The notes under the pieces were generated by a model. It had not been told where the DNA came from. It saw only the letters and a program-made list of their open reading frames with translations, and searched no databases. From contig BRYA01000211.1 of assembly GCA_030267965.1 (NCBI GenBank), forward strand, positions 31,301-95,300: 64,000 bases of DNA. Reading direction: 5' to 3'. Shown here piece by piece: positions 32,533 through 43,334 of this stretch (position 1 is its first letter; the number at the start of each line of letters is the position of its first letter). Both the position numbers and the translations under genes were made by a program. This DNA comes from Triparma columacea. Lineage: Eukaryota > Sar > Bolidophyceae > Parmales > Triparmaceae.

Positions 32533-33690
32533 ATGAAGCCGCATCCCCTCTCGCCCTTCCTCCCTATCATGTTGATCCTACTCATTGCCCCCCCCTCAAC
32601 CCCATTTCATCCCTTTATTCCCTCAAAATCGTTAAATCAGCATCACCTATCCTCGTCGAATGGACAATTTCATCGTTCTTTTTCTCCATTTTCTCATCTC
32701 TCACCATCATTTCACTCATCATCTATCCTATCAGCATCAAATAACAACATACACCCATCAAATCCCCCATCATTAGCTGCCCCACTCTCCTTGGTAGGTC
32801 TCCTCGATACAACTTACCTGACATACAACACATTGAACCCTCAAATCTCTACCTCCGCAACATCAATAACATCACTCTGCTCCGCTGTATCCGGTTCAGC
32901 TGGAGGATGTGTGACGAAAGTGATGCAATCCCCTTACTCTTCAATAGGTCCTATCCCCCTTTGTGCCCTTGGTGCCTTTGCTTACACTGTCCTACTCGTT
33001 GTATCACTGTCCAACAACGAAGCAGCTCACGTCTTAGGGAAGTACCTAAGTGCTACAATGGCAATGGCGTCTTTCGCCCTCCTCTACATTCTAACCGTCC
33101 TCCAAGCCCCGTGTCCGTTCTGTCTAGTATCAGCCTTCTGCAGCGTTTCGATATTCCTGCTGTGGTGGGGTAGGGGTGAGGTCCTAAAGCGGACAGGGGG
33201 TCTTGCAGCCCTCGGTTTGGCGGGCGGTCTGGTGTGGACGAGCGTTGTTGACGGTGGGGTCGTCACCCCGACCCCCTCACCAGCTTACGCAGACGCTTCC
33301 AGTGCTTTGCGGGGGGGGGAAACCGTCGCTGCCGGTGCGATAGCCTCGGCTGTAGCACCACCCCCCGCCCCCGCCGTTGCAACCGCCCCCGCGTCTCTGT
33401 TGAAGGACCTGAAGTCCCTTGACACCAAGCTGTACGGTGCATTTTGGTGCTCCCACTGCGCTGAACAGAAGGAGGCTCTCGGTCCCGACTGGAGGATGTA
33501 CATTACGTACGTCGAGTGCGACAAGGACGGCAAGGATTTTAAGGGGCAGTGCAAGATCGACGGGCAGAAATTGAGGGGTTATCCTACTTGGACAATCCAG
33601 GGCATCAAGATTGAGGGGGAGAGGACCATCGAAGAGCTACAGGAAATCGTGCAGGTCATCAAAGACGGAGGGGACACAAGTGAATTATGA
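32533..33690 (+). CDS. VKOR-thioredoxin fusion (plastid thiol oxidoreductase, LTO1-like)
   Basis: Membrane thiol oxidoreductase of the vitamin-K-epoxide-reductase family fused to a thioredoxin domain, the arrangement of plant LTO1 and cyanobacterial VKORs, which form disulfides in the thylakoid lumen. Single exon, 385 residues from the ATG at 32533 (an in-frame ATG at 32569 is also possible). The N-terminal ~85 residues are hydrophobic and then Ser/Pro/His-rich, compatible with bipartite plastid targeting. VKOR landmarks: loop cysteines in SLCSAVSGSAGGC, active-site CPFC (about residue 194), and four hydrophobic helices. An Ala/Pro-rich linker leads to a Trx-like domain with WCSHC (about 306) and the cis-Pro motif LRGYPTWTI. 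No intron. It sits between the two EF-hand paralogues. Confidence 0.92.
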   Translation: MKPHPLSPFLPIMLILLIAPPSTPFHPFIPSKSLNQHHLSSSNGQFHRSFSPFSHLSPSFHSSSILSASNNNIHPSNPPSLAAPLSLVGLLDTTYLTYNTLNPQISTSATSITSLCSAVSGSAGGCVTKVMQSPYSSIGPIPLCALGAFAYTVLLVVSLSNNEAAHVLGKYLSATMAMASFALLYILTVLQAPCPFCLVSAFCSVSIFLLWWGRGEVLKRTGGLAALGLAGGLVWTSVVDGGVVTPTPSPAYADASSALRGGETVAAGAIASAVAPPPAPAVATAPASLLKDLKSLDTKLYGAFWCSHCAEQKEALGPDWRMYITYVECDKDGKDFKGQCKIDGQKLRGYPTWTIQGIKIEGERTIEELQEIVQVIKDGGDTSEL

Positions 33691-33789
33691 ATTCTTCTTC
33701 TTTTGTAAGCTGAAACCTAAAGCACGCCTCTGGATACTTTTCTTTCACACAACTCTGGGCTTATTATTTTACAATTCCCACCCTCACCC

Positions 33790-35280
33790 TTAGAGTGGAG
33801 GCAGCTCTAAGCCGGCCTTCGCGGCCGCCTTTTTTTCCTCAGTCTCCTGCAACAAGCTCAGGTACGCCGGGCTGTTCTTCAGGAGTTCTTTCACCTGGAC
33901 CACCTGTTGCCTCACGATCCAAGTCGTGAAGATGCTTAACCACCTCCTCTTCTCCAAACTCATGGTGGCCTTCCTCTTCCTCTCTCCCTCAGCGTTCTTG
34001 AAGGCGTTGAGGGACATGTCCAGCAGCTTCGTCATCCTCTCGGCGTTGGTTGTCAACTTCTTGGCATGCTTTTGATCCGCAGACAGGTCCGCCAACAGTT
34101 CGTTGAAGTTATCGAGGCTGATGTGCTTGAGCTTCTGAAACGGGGGGGGCGTCTCAATATTTTCAGGCATGGGGATCATGATGTTGTGGACATCGGTTGA
34201 TAACAATGAAAGAAAAGGCATCAGGGTCTCTGTGCGGGGGGTCAATGGCGGCAGCTTGTTCGCAATCTCCTTCTTGGGGAAGGGGTTCGACGCGTCGGGG
34301 ACCTTCAAACGCGCCAGGATGTGAGAGCTGTAGAAGTCCTTTAGGACATCCTTACGCAACTGCTCGTGGGTCTGCTGGACCTTTTGCTTGCCCTGGTCGC
34401 TGGCCATCTGGGCGACCTTGCCCTCGATCGAGGCCTCGTCGACGTGGATCATGTCGCTGTTAATGTAGAGGGGGGGGAAGTGCTTGTCGTCCGTCTCGCT
34501 CCAGCACAGCACCGTGATGCAGCTGATTTCCTCGTTGTGCCACATCCTAATGTGGATGGTCACATTGCTCCTCCAGTACAGCTTATTACCGTCGTAGATC
34601 TTCTCCCCGAGGTCCAACTTAACCGTCTCTGGGTGACCCACATCGAAGTTGTGCAGCGGGGTTCCGTCGTGCACGTGGTGGTACTCATCCTCCATCCTGT
34701 CCATCTCTCCACTCTTCTCCATCCGAAGTCTCTCCGCCCTCCAGCAAACTGCGTTTATAGAATAGTAGCAGTAGTGGCGGAACTCGGGATACGAGACCTT
34801 GCCGTCCCCGTCAGCATCGAACTTGTCTACGAGGCTTTGGACCTCATCCATTTCGAGATCAAAGATCGTCGGAGAAAGGCTGCGCAAGGCCTTGCCAAAC
34901 TCTTCAGGTGTCAAATCCGAACTATCAGTCGTCGAATTTTTGAAGTAAGAAAATATCTTCTCCACGCTCATTCCCGTCTCCTTCGCGGCAATCATCACAG
35001 CCTGAAGCTTCTCCTCCGCAGCCATCTCGTTGTCAACCCCAGCCAAGAGCGATCCCATCGCCTCGTCCATGGCCGCACGGACTCCAGCAGTAACGCCCAT
35101 TGTATTGAAAGTGCGCTTGCGACGTTCACTCTGCGTGTAGACGGGAAAAAGGGAGTCAGCACAAGCCAAAGTTAGGAGTGCCCCGTTGAGGGAATATTCC
35201 AAGAAGGTCCCAAGGCCCCTTGCCCCCTCGAATAGCCTCACCTTGCCCTGGAGACTCTCAGCGGACTGGGAAGAGTACAT
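33790..35280 (-). CDS. EF-hand protein, copy 2 of an inverted pair
   Basis: Paralogue of the gene at 30605-32329 in the opposite orientation. Exons 35242-35280 and 33790-35130; 459 residues from MYSSQSAESLQGK. Canonical calcium loop DADGDGKVSYPEF, then HYCYYSINAVCWRAERLRME, the shared middle domain (LYWRSNVTIHIRMWHNEEI; FPKKEIANKLPPLTPRTETL), and the C-terminal WIVRQQVVQVKELLKNSPAY. The 111-nt intron has good GTGAGG and CACGCAG ends, but its length is a multiple of three with no stop, so a retained form would add 37 residues. The frame is also open upstream of the ATG for about 69 codons that encode a hydrophobic segment, without an ATG; an upstream exon could add a membrane anchor. Confidence 0.85.
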   Translation of the reverse strand: MYSSQSAESLQGKVRLFEGARGLGTFLEYSLNGALLTLACADSLFPVYTQSERRKRTFNTMGVTAGVRAAMDEAMGSLLAGVDNEMAAEEKLQAVMIAAKETGMSVEKIFSYFKNSTTDSSDLTPEEFGKALRSLSPTIFDLEMDEVQSLVDKFDADGDGKVSYPEFRHYCYYSINAVCWRAERLRMEKSGEMDRMEDEYHHVHDGTPLHNFDVGHPETVKLDLGEKIYDGNKLYWRSNVTIHIRMWHNEEISCITVLCWSETDDKHFPPLYINSDMIHVDEASIEGKVAQMASDQGKQKVQQTHEQLRKDVLKDFYSSHILARLKVPDASNPFPKKEIANKLPPLTPRTETLMPFLSLLSTDVHNIMIPMPENIETPPPFQKLKHISLDNFNELLADLSADQKHAKKLTTNAERMTKLLDMSLNAFKNAEGERKRKATMSLEKRRWLSIFTTWIVRQQVVQVKELLKNSPAYLSLLQETEEKKAAAKAGLELPPL

Positions 35281-35743
35281 CTCTGGCTCGCCAACGTTTT
35301 TCTTCTTCTTCCTTTCATAGAGCCCTCCTCCGAAGGATGTCCTGGAGGGGGCCAAAAAACAAGAGGGAGAGCGGGTAAGCAACGCGAGCAACACTCCAAC
35401 AGCAAAACTGGAGAAGCAACCCAGAAAAAGACCCAACACCAAACCGAATAACCCATACACACTAAAACACAATCCCCCCTCCCCCAACTCTAACCGCCCA
35501 TGCTCCGACTCCTCTCACCTCTGCCCTCTCCCTCTCTTGCTCTCGCCCCCCCCCCCCTCAGCCTCTGCGAACTTGACTTTCTCAGTGCCCATTTCTCAAA
35601 CCTTCGTAGAGATCGATGTGTCCCCTGTTCTTTTGCAGCAACTTTGGGTGGGTTGACACTGAATTACCTGCTTGCTTTTCCTGGTTTCCTGTTTCTGGCT
35701 TTTTTTCGAGGCATCGCGAGACTGGCAATTTGGACAGCTTCAC
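35281..35743. promoter_or_regulatory. divergent intergenic region (EF-hand copy 2 / CocE-like hydrolase)
   Basis: 463 bases between divergent starts. The minus strand holds an open hydrophobic frame (VYGLFGLVLGLFLGC type) continuous with EF-hand copy 2 but without an ATG. A pyrimidine-rich stretch with a long C-run lies at 35500-35560. No motif assigned. Confidence 0.4.
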
Positions 35744-37849
35744 ATGGTTGGCTTTACGAATCTTGCGTTGATTCTTTTGGCCTTGACAAGATGCCTCGCC
35801 GAGACTGAGTACGAAGCTGCCATCCGCGAAAAGAGATTCGCCGATTACATGCTTCCTATGGAGGTTAGTGCACGACGATTCACAAAAGATCTCCTTGGAC
35901 TTTAAATTCTCACTCTCTCTCCCCCCAGGACGGCGTTGAGCTGTGGACCCGCATTGTCCTACCTAGGGGCGCTTCCTTCGACGATGCAACTGCCAACATT
36001 ACGACAGTCATCGATCGTTCGCCTTACGGTTACGACGGCATTGAGGCGCTGGCTAACCTATACCTCGTTAAGGGCTTGGCCTCGGCCGGTCAAGACATGA
36101 GAGGGACCAAGAAGAGTGAGGGGAACTTTACGATATGGCATTCTGATGCAGGTGAGAAAAACAAAGAGCCAACGGGCAGCAGAGAAGAGTAGCACAATTC
36201 TAATCAATTTCCTGGTTGCTTCGCTTCTCATCGCAGTTGATGGGCAGATCACGATCGACTGGATTGCATCTCAGAAATGGTCTTCCGGTTCCGTCCTCTC
36301 CTTCGGAGCATCAGCGGACGGGCTTGCCTCGTACACTCTTCTCGACACACACCCTGAAGCGCTTGACGCCCAGTTCATCATCTTCTCTTCTTCCCAGGGT
36401 TATCCGATTATATATCCTGGAGGAGCTTACCGTGAGTCCCTCGCAACAAATTGGATGGAGAAGACCGTTTTCCCAGATACAGAGGCACAGAGGTGCATTT
36501 CTGAAATCTTTGAAAACGAGCAGCCAAACCCTTGGTGGGAGGTGAGGAGAGGGCCACACACACACACAGGCAGAGAAAGATAATGAAAGGAACACAGAAC
36601 AACCCCTCCCGACCCCCCCGCCTAACTCCCACCCCCCTCTCAGCCCCTGAATATGACCAGCGCGCACGATGACTACAAAGTCGTCAAGTGGCCATCTTTT
36701 CATTGGTCAGGCTGGTACGATATATTCCTTACCGGGCAGCTAACTGCCTACGACGGTTATAAGAACCACGCCGCTGATGGGAATGACGATGACACTAAGA
36801 TTTTCATTGATCCTTTGGGCCATTGCCAGGAGGGCGCGTCCTCCTTCCCCCAGCACACAATTCAGGGCCGCTCCGCGCTACCTATCCTCATGTCCTACGA
36901 GCTGTACATGTCCACCGTCACTGGCCCACCTTTTGGAAACGCAACGGAACATTTCCTCCCTTACCGCGAGCAAATAAAGGATGTCACATTCTACGTCATG
37001 GGAAGTACGGACGACGGAGCTAGGTGAGGTGGAGGATGGGAGGCAATCATGTTATTTATCACTCCTAACACCGACGCAACCCTTCGCAGCGGGAACTATT
37101 GGACCACGCTAGACAAATTCCCCGACTACACTCCAACCAAGTTCTCTCTGAACTCAGATTTCTCTCTGTCTACTTATGAATCTCCCTCGTCTGTCCCCGT
37201 CTCGTTCCAGCACGACCCCGACGACCCTGTCCCTTCCCTTGGAGGTTCGAACCTCTTCATCCCGTGCGGACCCTACGACCAGAGCCCCAACTTGAACCGT
37301 TCTGACGTCTTGCTCTATAATACTGAACCACTGAATACTCCAATGGCCATTACGGGCCCTCTTACGGCCACTCTTAAGGTCTCCTCTGACGCTATCGATA
37401 CCGACTTTTATGCCAAGTTGATTGACATTTATCCAACGGGGGAACACAAGCTAATCCAGGAGGGTGCGGTGCGCATGAGGAACACAATTTTTAGGGACAT
37501 GGAGGAAGACGTCGAGTACGAGGTCGACCTGAACCTTTGGAACACTTCCTACGTTTTTAGCGCTGGGCACAAGGTGGGGGTGATAGTCACCTCCAGCAAC
37601 TACCCCCGTTTCAGCAACAGCCAGAACAACGGCAGGGTCATGTCCGACCCCGACCAGAGCGTCGACCCCGTTGTCGCAACCAACACCATCCTCCCTGGTA
37701 GCTTCGTCGAGCTGCCCTTGGTTGAACTCAGGGACCTGCCAAGGTGCAGAGTTATTGAGGAGATCAACGAAAAATACGAGGACCTTGGAGAGGCTGCGGT
37801 AGACTTGGCAAATAGGCAGGCCAGGAACCTCATGGAGCAGAAGATTTAG
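35744..37849 (+). CDS. secreted CocE/NonD-type hydrolase (X-Pro dipeptidyl-peptidase S15 family)
   Basis: Alpha/beta-hydrolase of the cocaine-esterase / glutaryl-7-ACA-acylase / S15 group. Five exons: 35744-35863, 35929-36151, 36237-36541, 36644-37023, 37090-37849; 595 residues. Signal peptide at the start (MVGFTNLALILLALTRCLAE). Landmarks: DRSPYGYDG, DMRGTKKSEGNFTIWHSDA, nucleophile elbow FGASADGLASY, family signature WSGWYDIFLTGQLTAYDGY, and IDPLGHCQE at the catalytic-His position. The C-terminal 200 residues are the jelly-roll PepX_C domain (TPMAITGPLTATLKVSSDAI; YVFSAGHKVGVIVTSSNYPR). By family these enzymes cleave esters or amides; substrate unknown. Bacterial members are common, but the five introns show the gene is settled in this genome. 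Confidence 0.92.
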
Positions 37850-37960
37850 AGAGAACCTCTTGGCAGAAAGAGAGAGGAAAGCAACTCGTCCTCGTCGATT
37901 GATTGAAGGCGGCCCCAAATGGTGGGTTTTAGCGCGTCGCGTCCTCGAAGCGAGCTTGAG

Positions 37961-38150
37961 TATGAATGTGAAGGGAGTAGCATTTTTGATAAGAAAATGA
38001 CCACAAGAATACTATCAAACAACAAAGACAATCGTTTTCATCTTATCTCTATATGAATGTGAAGGGAGTAGCATTTTTGATAAGAAAATAAAATGACCAC
38101 AAGAATACTATCAAACAACAAACACAATCGTTTTCATCTTCATTATCTCT
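37961..38150. repeat. two tandem copies of an ~90-bp sequence
   Basis: TATGAATGTGAAGGGAGTAG starts at 37961 and again at 38052. Each copy continues through GATAAGAAAATGACCACAAG (the second with a 4-base insertion) to CAATCGTTTTCATCTT. The second copy runs up to the stop codon of the small minus-strand gene at 38143, so this is a recent tandem duplication of its 3' flank. Confidence 0.88.
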
Positions 38151-38718
38151 TCGACGTCGTCAAACTCTTCCTCGACTCTTTCATCTCCATCAACTTCCGC
38201 TCCATCGCCGCGAGTTCACTCAGCCGCACACTCCCCGGCTTCGTAGCCTCGTCATCGTATTCATTGCCAACCGGAAGATTTGTGTCATTCGAGTTTAAGA
38301 ATTTTTCATCTAAAGAGAGGCGAAAGAAAAAAATGGTAGGGGCAACGAATCAGTTAGTATGAAGAGTGACAGGGCGGGTACCAGGTTTCAATCGGAACGA
38401 CCACCCCATCTGCATGGCATTCCACGATTCCCCTGCCTCACCTTCATCTGCGAGGGAGCTGGGGATCACGCCTGCCTTGCCAAATCCCTCAAAGTTCTTG
38501 ATATCGCCGAGAGCATTAGCTTGTTTCGTCGTCGGAGGGGGCGAAAGAGGACTTGGCTGAGGTGGAAGAGGCGGTGAAGTACCAGCGTCAGGCATAAATT
38601 TCAAATTCTTTTTAGCTGAAACTTGGTTCGGACTGCCGTTTCCAGATTCTTTTTTCCAAAGGAAATTACTCTGAACCTTTAAAGGGTCTGACCAAACAGC
38701 ACCCTTGCACCGAGCCAT
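38143..38718 (-). CDS. uncharacterised small spliced gene
   Basis: Exon 1 38382-38718, exon 2 38143-38309; 167 residues. The ATG at 38718 opens MARCKGAVWSDPLKVQSN; a proline-rich middle (PPLPPQPSPLSPPPTTKQ) is followed by NFEGFGKAGVIPSSLADEGE. I place a 72-nt phase-1 intron (donor GGTACCC, acceptor CTCTTTAG) because the exon after it reads DEKFLNSNDTNLPVGNEYDD and then a basic helix LAAMERKLMEMKESRKSL in a clean frame. Without splicing the protein would end after nine more residues. Function unknown. The gene is head-to-head with the MSP-LRR gene, with only 59 nt between starts, so the two may share a bidirectional promoter. Confidence 0.65.
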
Positions 38719-38777
38719 ACGTGTGATACTTTACCCACGACGACACGGACCTCTTGCGATTCTGACAGTCTATTATC

Positions 38778-41700
38778 ATGGGGCTCCTCTCTCGCCTTGG
38801 GCGCTCTAAATCACCTTCAAAGAAGAGCCTCCCGCAACCCTCAATCGAATTGAATCCGTCCTCGGTGACTTTCGAGACGGTTCCCGACGCATTACCAATT
38901 ACGGTAGTTCTGCAGCACATGGGCGAGAATATGAGTAAGGTATGCTGGAAGGTGCGAAGGGCAGACCCAAAGGTTGTTAGTCTCAGACCGCATAGGGGGC
39001 TTTTGAGGCCCGGCGAGTCGATAGAAGTCCAGGTTTGGCTCAAAGACCACGAAAAAGCAGCGGGCTTGTTAAAAGCTGCCAAGGTAGCGTTCAAGTGTTT
39101 GAGCTTGCGGGAGGGTTGGGAGGGGACGGAGGACGAGATGGAGAAAGAATGGGAGAAGGGAAAGAAAAAAGATTTCGCAATAAGAATTCTGGAGGTGAAC
39201 TTTGCGCCCCAGGGCAAGCAGCAGTCCGAGACTGAAACCGAGACTGAGGATGAGAGAGTTGAGAGTTTGGATAGAAAACGGTCGGTAAGCTTCGGACCCA
39301 CGAGTTCGGTGACAATAGGGGAGCTCGAGACCCTTCGAGAGGAGCGTGAGCAGGAGGTGCAAGAGGAAGAAGACGTGGGGGAGCCAGAGGAATACGGCGA
39401 GGAGGAGCGGCTCACAGATTCTGGGAAGAAAAAGAAGAAGGGTGGGTGGTTCAAGTAAGTGAGAGAGGGCAGCGAGGCCGACGAGCTTGCTGCGTTAATG
39501 ATTTGCACAAGTATTTTTTAAGCTCACTTCGCTTCGCTTCGCTTCGCTTCCCTCATCGCAGAAGGAGCAAGAGCAAGAGCCCGGAAAAGGTCGACAGCGG
39601 TGCGGAAGGGAGCGAAAAGAAGACAAAGAAGAAGGGATCGTTCTTTAGCCGGATGAGGAGGTCATCATCAGAAAGTTGGGTGCCAACTTCGCCCTCATTT
39701 GATGAGGGTGATCGTGATCTTGAGTTCGAGGGCGAGGCAGACGAAGAAGTGGAGGACGGCAGAGCTAGCCCATACATGGAGGAGCGTCTAAGGGACGCGC
39801 GAAAGGGAATGAGGGAGGCCGAAGAGAGAGCGGCCAGGATCTTGTATGCAGGCCAGGAAAGCGATGAGGGCGACGAGGGTGAAGTTGGAGACGTCTACGA
39901 GAAAATTGAAATCGAGGAGGGTCAAGAAAATGTCGGCAGCATCAGGCGAACCAACACGATGAGCAGGTTGGGCAGCTTGGCTAGCGGTTTCAACCGACCA
40001 AATGCGATCACCATCCCGCCTCACGAAACTATGCGAACGCCTCAGAGCAAAAGGGGCAGCCTGGACGTAAGGGCGAACGCGGAGGACAAGTTCAGGCATA
40101 CGCAGGAGGAAATGAGAAGACAGATGATGGATTTTGTCGTGGAAAGCCCCACAGAAGAAGCTAGGGTGGTATTTGAAGACCGGGAATTCGAAGAGGAGAT
40201 CAGGAGGGAGGCGAGGTTGGCGTTTGAGGGGGGATATTCAATCCGAGAGGAAGAGGAGGAAGAGGAGAAAGAGGAGGAAGAGGAGGAAGAGGAGGAAGAG
40301 GAGGAGGGGGGAGAAATGAGGACGACTACGATGACGCTTGAGGCCCCGACGACGCCTCTGGTCAGCGGGGATCCATCCTTTGTCGATACCTCGCCAACAG
40401 AGGAAGAAAATCGGAAGGAAGGCAAGAAAGTCAAGAAAAAATCCTCTTGGTTCTCCATGAAGAAGGAGAAGAAGGAAAAACATCTATCGAGCGACAAAAA
40501 GAAAGAGAAGAAGAGGTGGTTTTCAAGGCGGAAGAAGGGGGAAAAGAAGGTGCCAGAGGATGAAAGCGTTGCTGAATCCTCAATCTTGGATTTTGACGAG
40601 ATTTCCCTCCCCTCAACTGCCTCACCATCACCACCGGAGTCCCCCAACACTCCTGCTCCGCCAACTGTGGCCGTTAAGGTGTACGATGCGTCAAGATCGT
40701 GGGGATTGTCAGTGCAGGACTCCTTGTACATATCGCATTCCCAGATGGGGATCTTTATCCACCAGTGTGAAGAGTCGACCCTAGGAAAGCTTAAAAGCGA
40801 AGCGCTGACAACTCTCAGCCTGCACAACTGTGACGTTGTGGACATTGGTTGGCTGGGCGACGAAGTAGAAGAGGAGCATAATATGTGGCAAAATTTGACG
40901 CGGCTTCAGGTTTCAGGGTGCGGACTTGAGTACTGCCACTCAACGCTCTCGCACTTGGAGAACCTCACGCATATTGACCTCAGCAACAACAACCTGATAG
41001 ACATTCCAAGGTTCGAGACTCCATTTTTAAAGAGCCTGACCCTTCGTAAAAACAGGATAACGTCAATCACAAGGGTGGACCACTTGGCGTTGGAGTACCT
41101 CGACCTGTCCTACAACAGGATTTCCTCTTTATCTTCGTGCAGGGAAATGGTGACGCTAAGCCATAGCTTGAGGGAGCTGCATTTGGAGGGGAACCGAGTT
41201 GCGTCCCTCGGAGGTTACAGGGGAAAGGTGTGTGAGATAGTCGAAAACTTGAAGCTTTTGGACGGCACTCCTATAAGCACCGGGTATACTCCGACAAAGG
41301 ACAGGCTCAGACAGCAGCAGCCGAGGCAATCGATTAAGACATATGAAAGGTCGGGGAGGACAAATATCAAGAAGCTGGAACGGTTCATGCACGAGAGCGA
41401 CTCAGATCTAGCCAAGTTTCTAACGGACATAGCCAAGGCCAAAGCGTTGGCGAGGGATAGGCTCAGGGACGAGAAGGTGCGAAAGGAGGCCATAGACATG
41501 GTGTACAAATTGAGGAGGACCGAAAAGAACACTAACGCGTACTTGGGGAGGGGCGAACCCCCAAAGCTTCCCTGTGAGATTGGCGAGGCGGGGATGGAGG
41601 ACGGAAATACCTATGGAGGGGAGGAGGGGGGATACGCAGGGACCTCCGGGTACTCGTCTCCTGGAGGTGGGGGGGGAGAGGGGGGGGGCTACTTGAGAGG

Positions 41701-43334
41701 TGAGATGATGGCGGCGATCGGGAGCAAGGCACGGAAAGCGCAGAATTTTGAGCCCCCATAACTAACGTCTGAGCCCCATAACTAACGTCTGAGCCCCATA
41801 ACTAACGTCTCGCCCTTTTGCCCATTTCGCAGCAACCACATCGTCTGCAAAGAAGGGTAGAAAGCCCTCCTCTACTCGAAAGGACGGTTCGGCGGACCTA
41901 TCACTGCTCCACACTCCCTCGAGTGTGCCTTACTACATGACGCCCCGGAACGAGCGGGTGTTCGACGACGAAAGTCGGCAGATGGCTTCAGATAATATGT
42001 GGGAGAGGGGGGGAAGGGTAAGAGAGGGAGGGGGCAAGGGGAAGGGGAGGGGAGAGTTACAGACGAAGAAGAGGACGAAGGCTAAGTACGTGGAGGGGTC
42101 GGTAGAGGAGGACAACCTGAAAAGGGCGCTGGAGACGCACGTCGTGGTGGGGGGAGACGACAAAATGCTCAAGTCCGTCACCAGAGGGGGGGGAGGGGGG
42201 GGGAACGGAGGGAGGTCAGGATCGAGGAAGTACCCCGTGGGTCCGATGTCCGAGAAGCACCTCGATTCCCTGAGCAGGCCGAAGAGCGTGGGGCTTACGT
42301 GGGCCGAGAAGGTGGCCAGGGAGAAGGAGGTGCAGGCGAGGGTATCGCAGAGGCAGGTAGCGGCGTTGAACGAGACGGAGCAGGCATTCTTCAGCTCGAT
42401 TGGGGCTCCGAAAAGGATATGGAAACGGGTAGCTCCGGGGAAGGTGGTGCAGATCGGGGGAGAGGGAGTGAAGGTAGAAGACGTGGAAGAGGTTGGGAGG
42501 AGGATTACAGTTGAGGACGTGGCGAGGTGGAGGAAGGGGGGGGGAGGGAAGGGGAAGGGGGGGAAGGGGAAGGGGGGGAAGGGGGGGGGGAAGGGAGGTG
42601 ATGATGGTGAGGAGGGGGCGATCAGGGTCAACGAGAAAGCTCGGAAGTCAGGGGAAAGGCTAAGCGCGCAAACTCCGAAGCACTGGCAGAGGAGGGAGAA
42701 ATGGGTAGGGGGGGAGGGGAGCAGCGGGATCAGGGGGCTGGACGTTAGCGCCATTGAAGGAGGGAACGAAAGCTCGCTGGTTGAAGTTAACATGAGCAAG
42801 AGGGGTGGAGTGCTGCCGAAGGGGTACGAGAAGAAGATCATGATGATGAGGAAGGGGAGGGAGCTGAAGGGGAAGAAGGAGAGGGAGGTCAAGGAGAGCA
42901 TGATGCTTTTCGAGGTCGGGGAGGGGCACAACATGTACACAAAGATTTACGATACCGTGAGGGTAGGGGGCGGGGGGGGGAAGAGGGCTGGGGGGGATAA
43001 GGGGGGGGCGGAAGGGGTGGAGGGGGGAGCTGTGGGGGTGGAGGCTGCTGGTGAAGTGCAGGACTTTGCAGTCTCCTCGGCCCTTGCTCGGCTCAAGGAC
43101 ATAGACGCCGAGATTGCGGCCAAGGGGGAGGAAGAGGACACGTTTAATCTCGAGGAGGAGAGGATAATGCTGGAGGAGTTCGTTGAGGAGTTTGTTGGCA
43201 AGGACAAGGGGGGGGAGGAGGAGGAGGGACGGAAGGGAGAGAAGAAGAACAAACTCAGCGAACTCATTAACACACCAGAGAAGGAGGATAGGAATCTGTT
43301 GGAGCTCGCTGATCCCACTCCCGTAAAGAAATAG
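38778..43334 (+). CDS. MSP-domain plus leucine-rich-repeat protein (probable ciliary/cytoskeletal)
   Basis: Exons 38778-39454, 39562-41699, 41833-43334; 1438 residues. Residues ~20-95 are an MSP (major sperm protein) domain: IELNPSSVTFETVPDALPIT, then HRGLLRPGESIEVQVWL. A long Lys/Ser/Glu-rich region follows, including a run of about 20 glutamates, then an SDS22-like leucine-rich repeat (LEYCHSTLSHLENLTHIDLS, LKSLTLRKNRITSI, LEYLDLSYNRISSL, LRELHLEGNRVASLGGYRGK). The C-terminal third is Gly/Lys-rich with a conserved-looking core (LTWAEKVAREKEVQARVSQR; FFSSIGAPKRIWKRVAPGKV). I join exons 2 and 3 by phase: the G|GTGAG donor at 41700 and CGCAG acceptor at 41832 give ...GYLR-A-TTSSAKKG, whereas reading on would stop within 20 codons. 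MSP plus LRR suggests an axonemal or membrane-contact role (inference). Confidence 0.75.
41751..41810 (+). repeat. three copies of a 20-bp unit in MSP-LRR intron 2
   Basis: CCCCATAACTAACGTCTGAG is repeated three times head to tail inside the 133-nt intron, just before the pyrimidine-rich acceptor. The CTAAC within each unit resembles a branch-point consensus. Confidence 0.85.

Noticed and set aside
35500..35808. Plus-strand 102-codon frame before the CocE-like gene
   Set aside because: Overlaps the true start and signal peptide in another frame; low-complexity Leu/Pro/Ser.
35744..37849. Recent bacterial transfer of the CocE-like hydrolase
   Set aside because: Family is common in bacteria, but five short host-type introns, a eukaryotic signal peptide and ordinary base composition argue against a recent event.
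41933..42940. Minus-strand proline/serine-rich frame opposite the MSP-LRR gene
   Set aside because: Complement of a Gly/Lys-rich coding region; low complexity, no homology.
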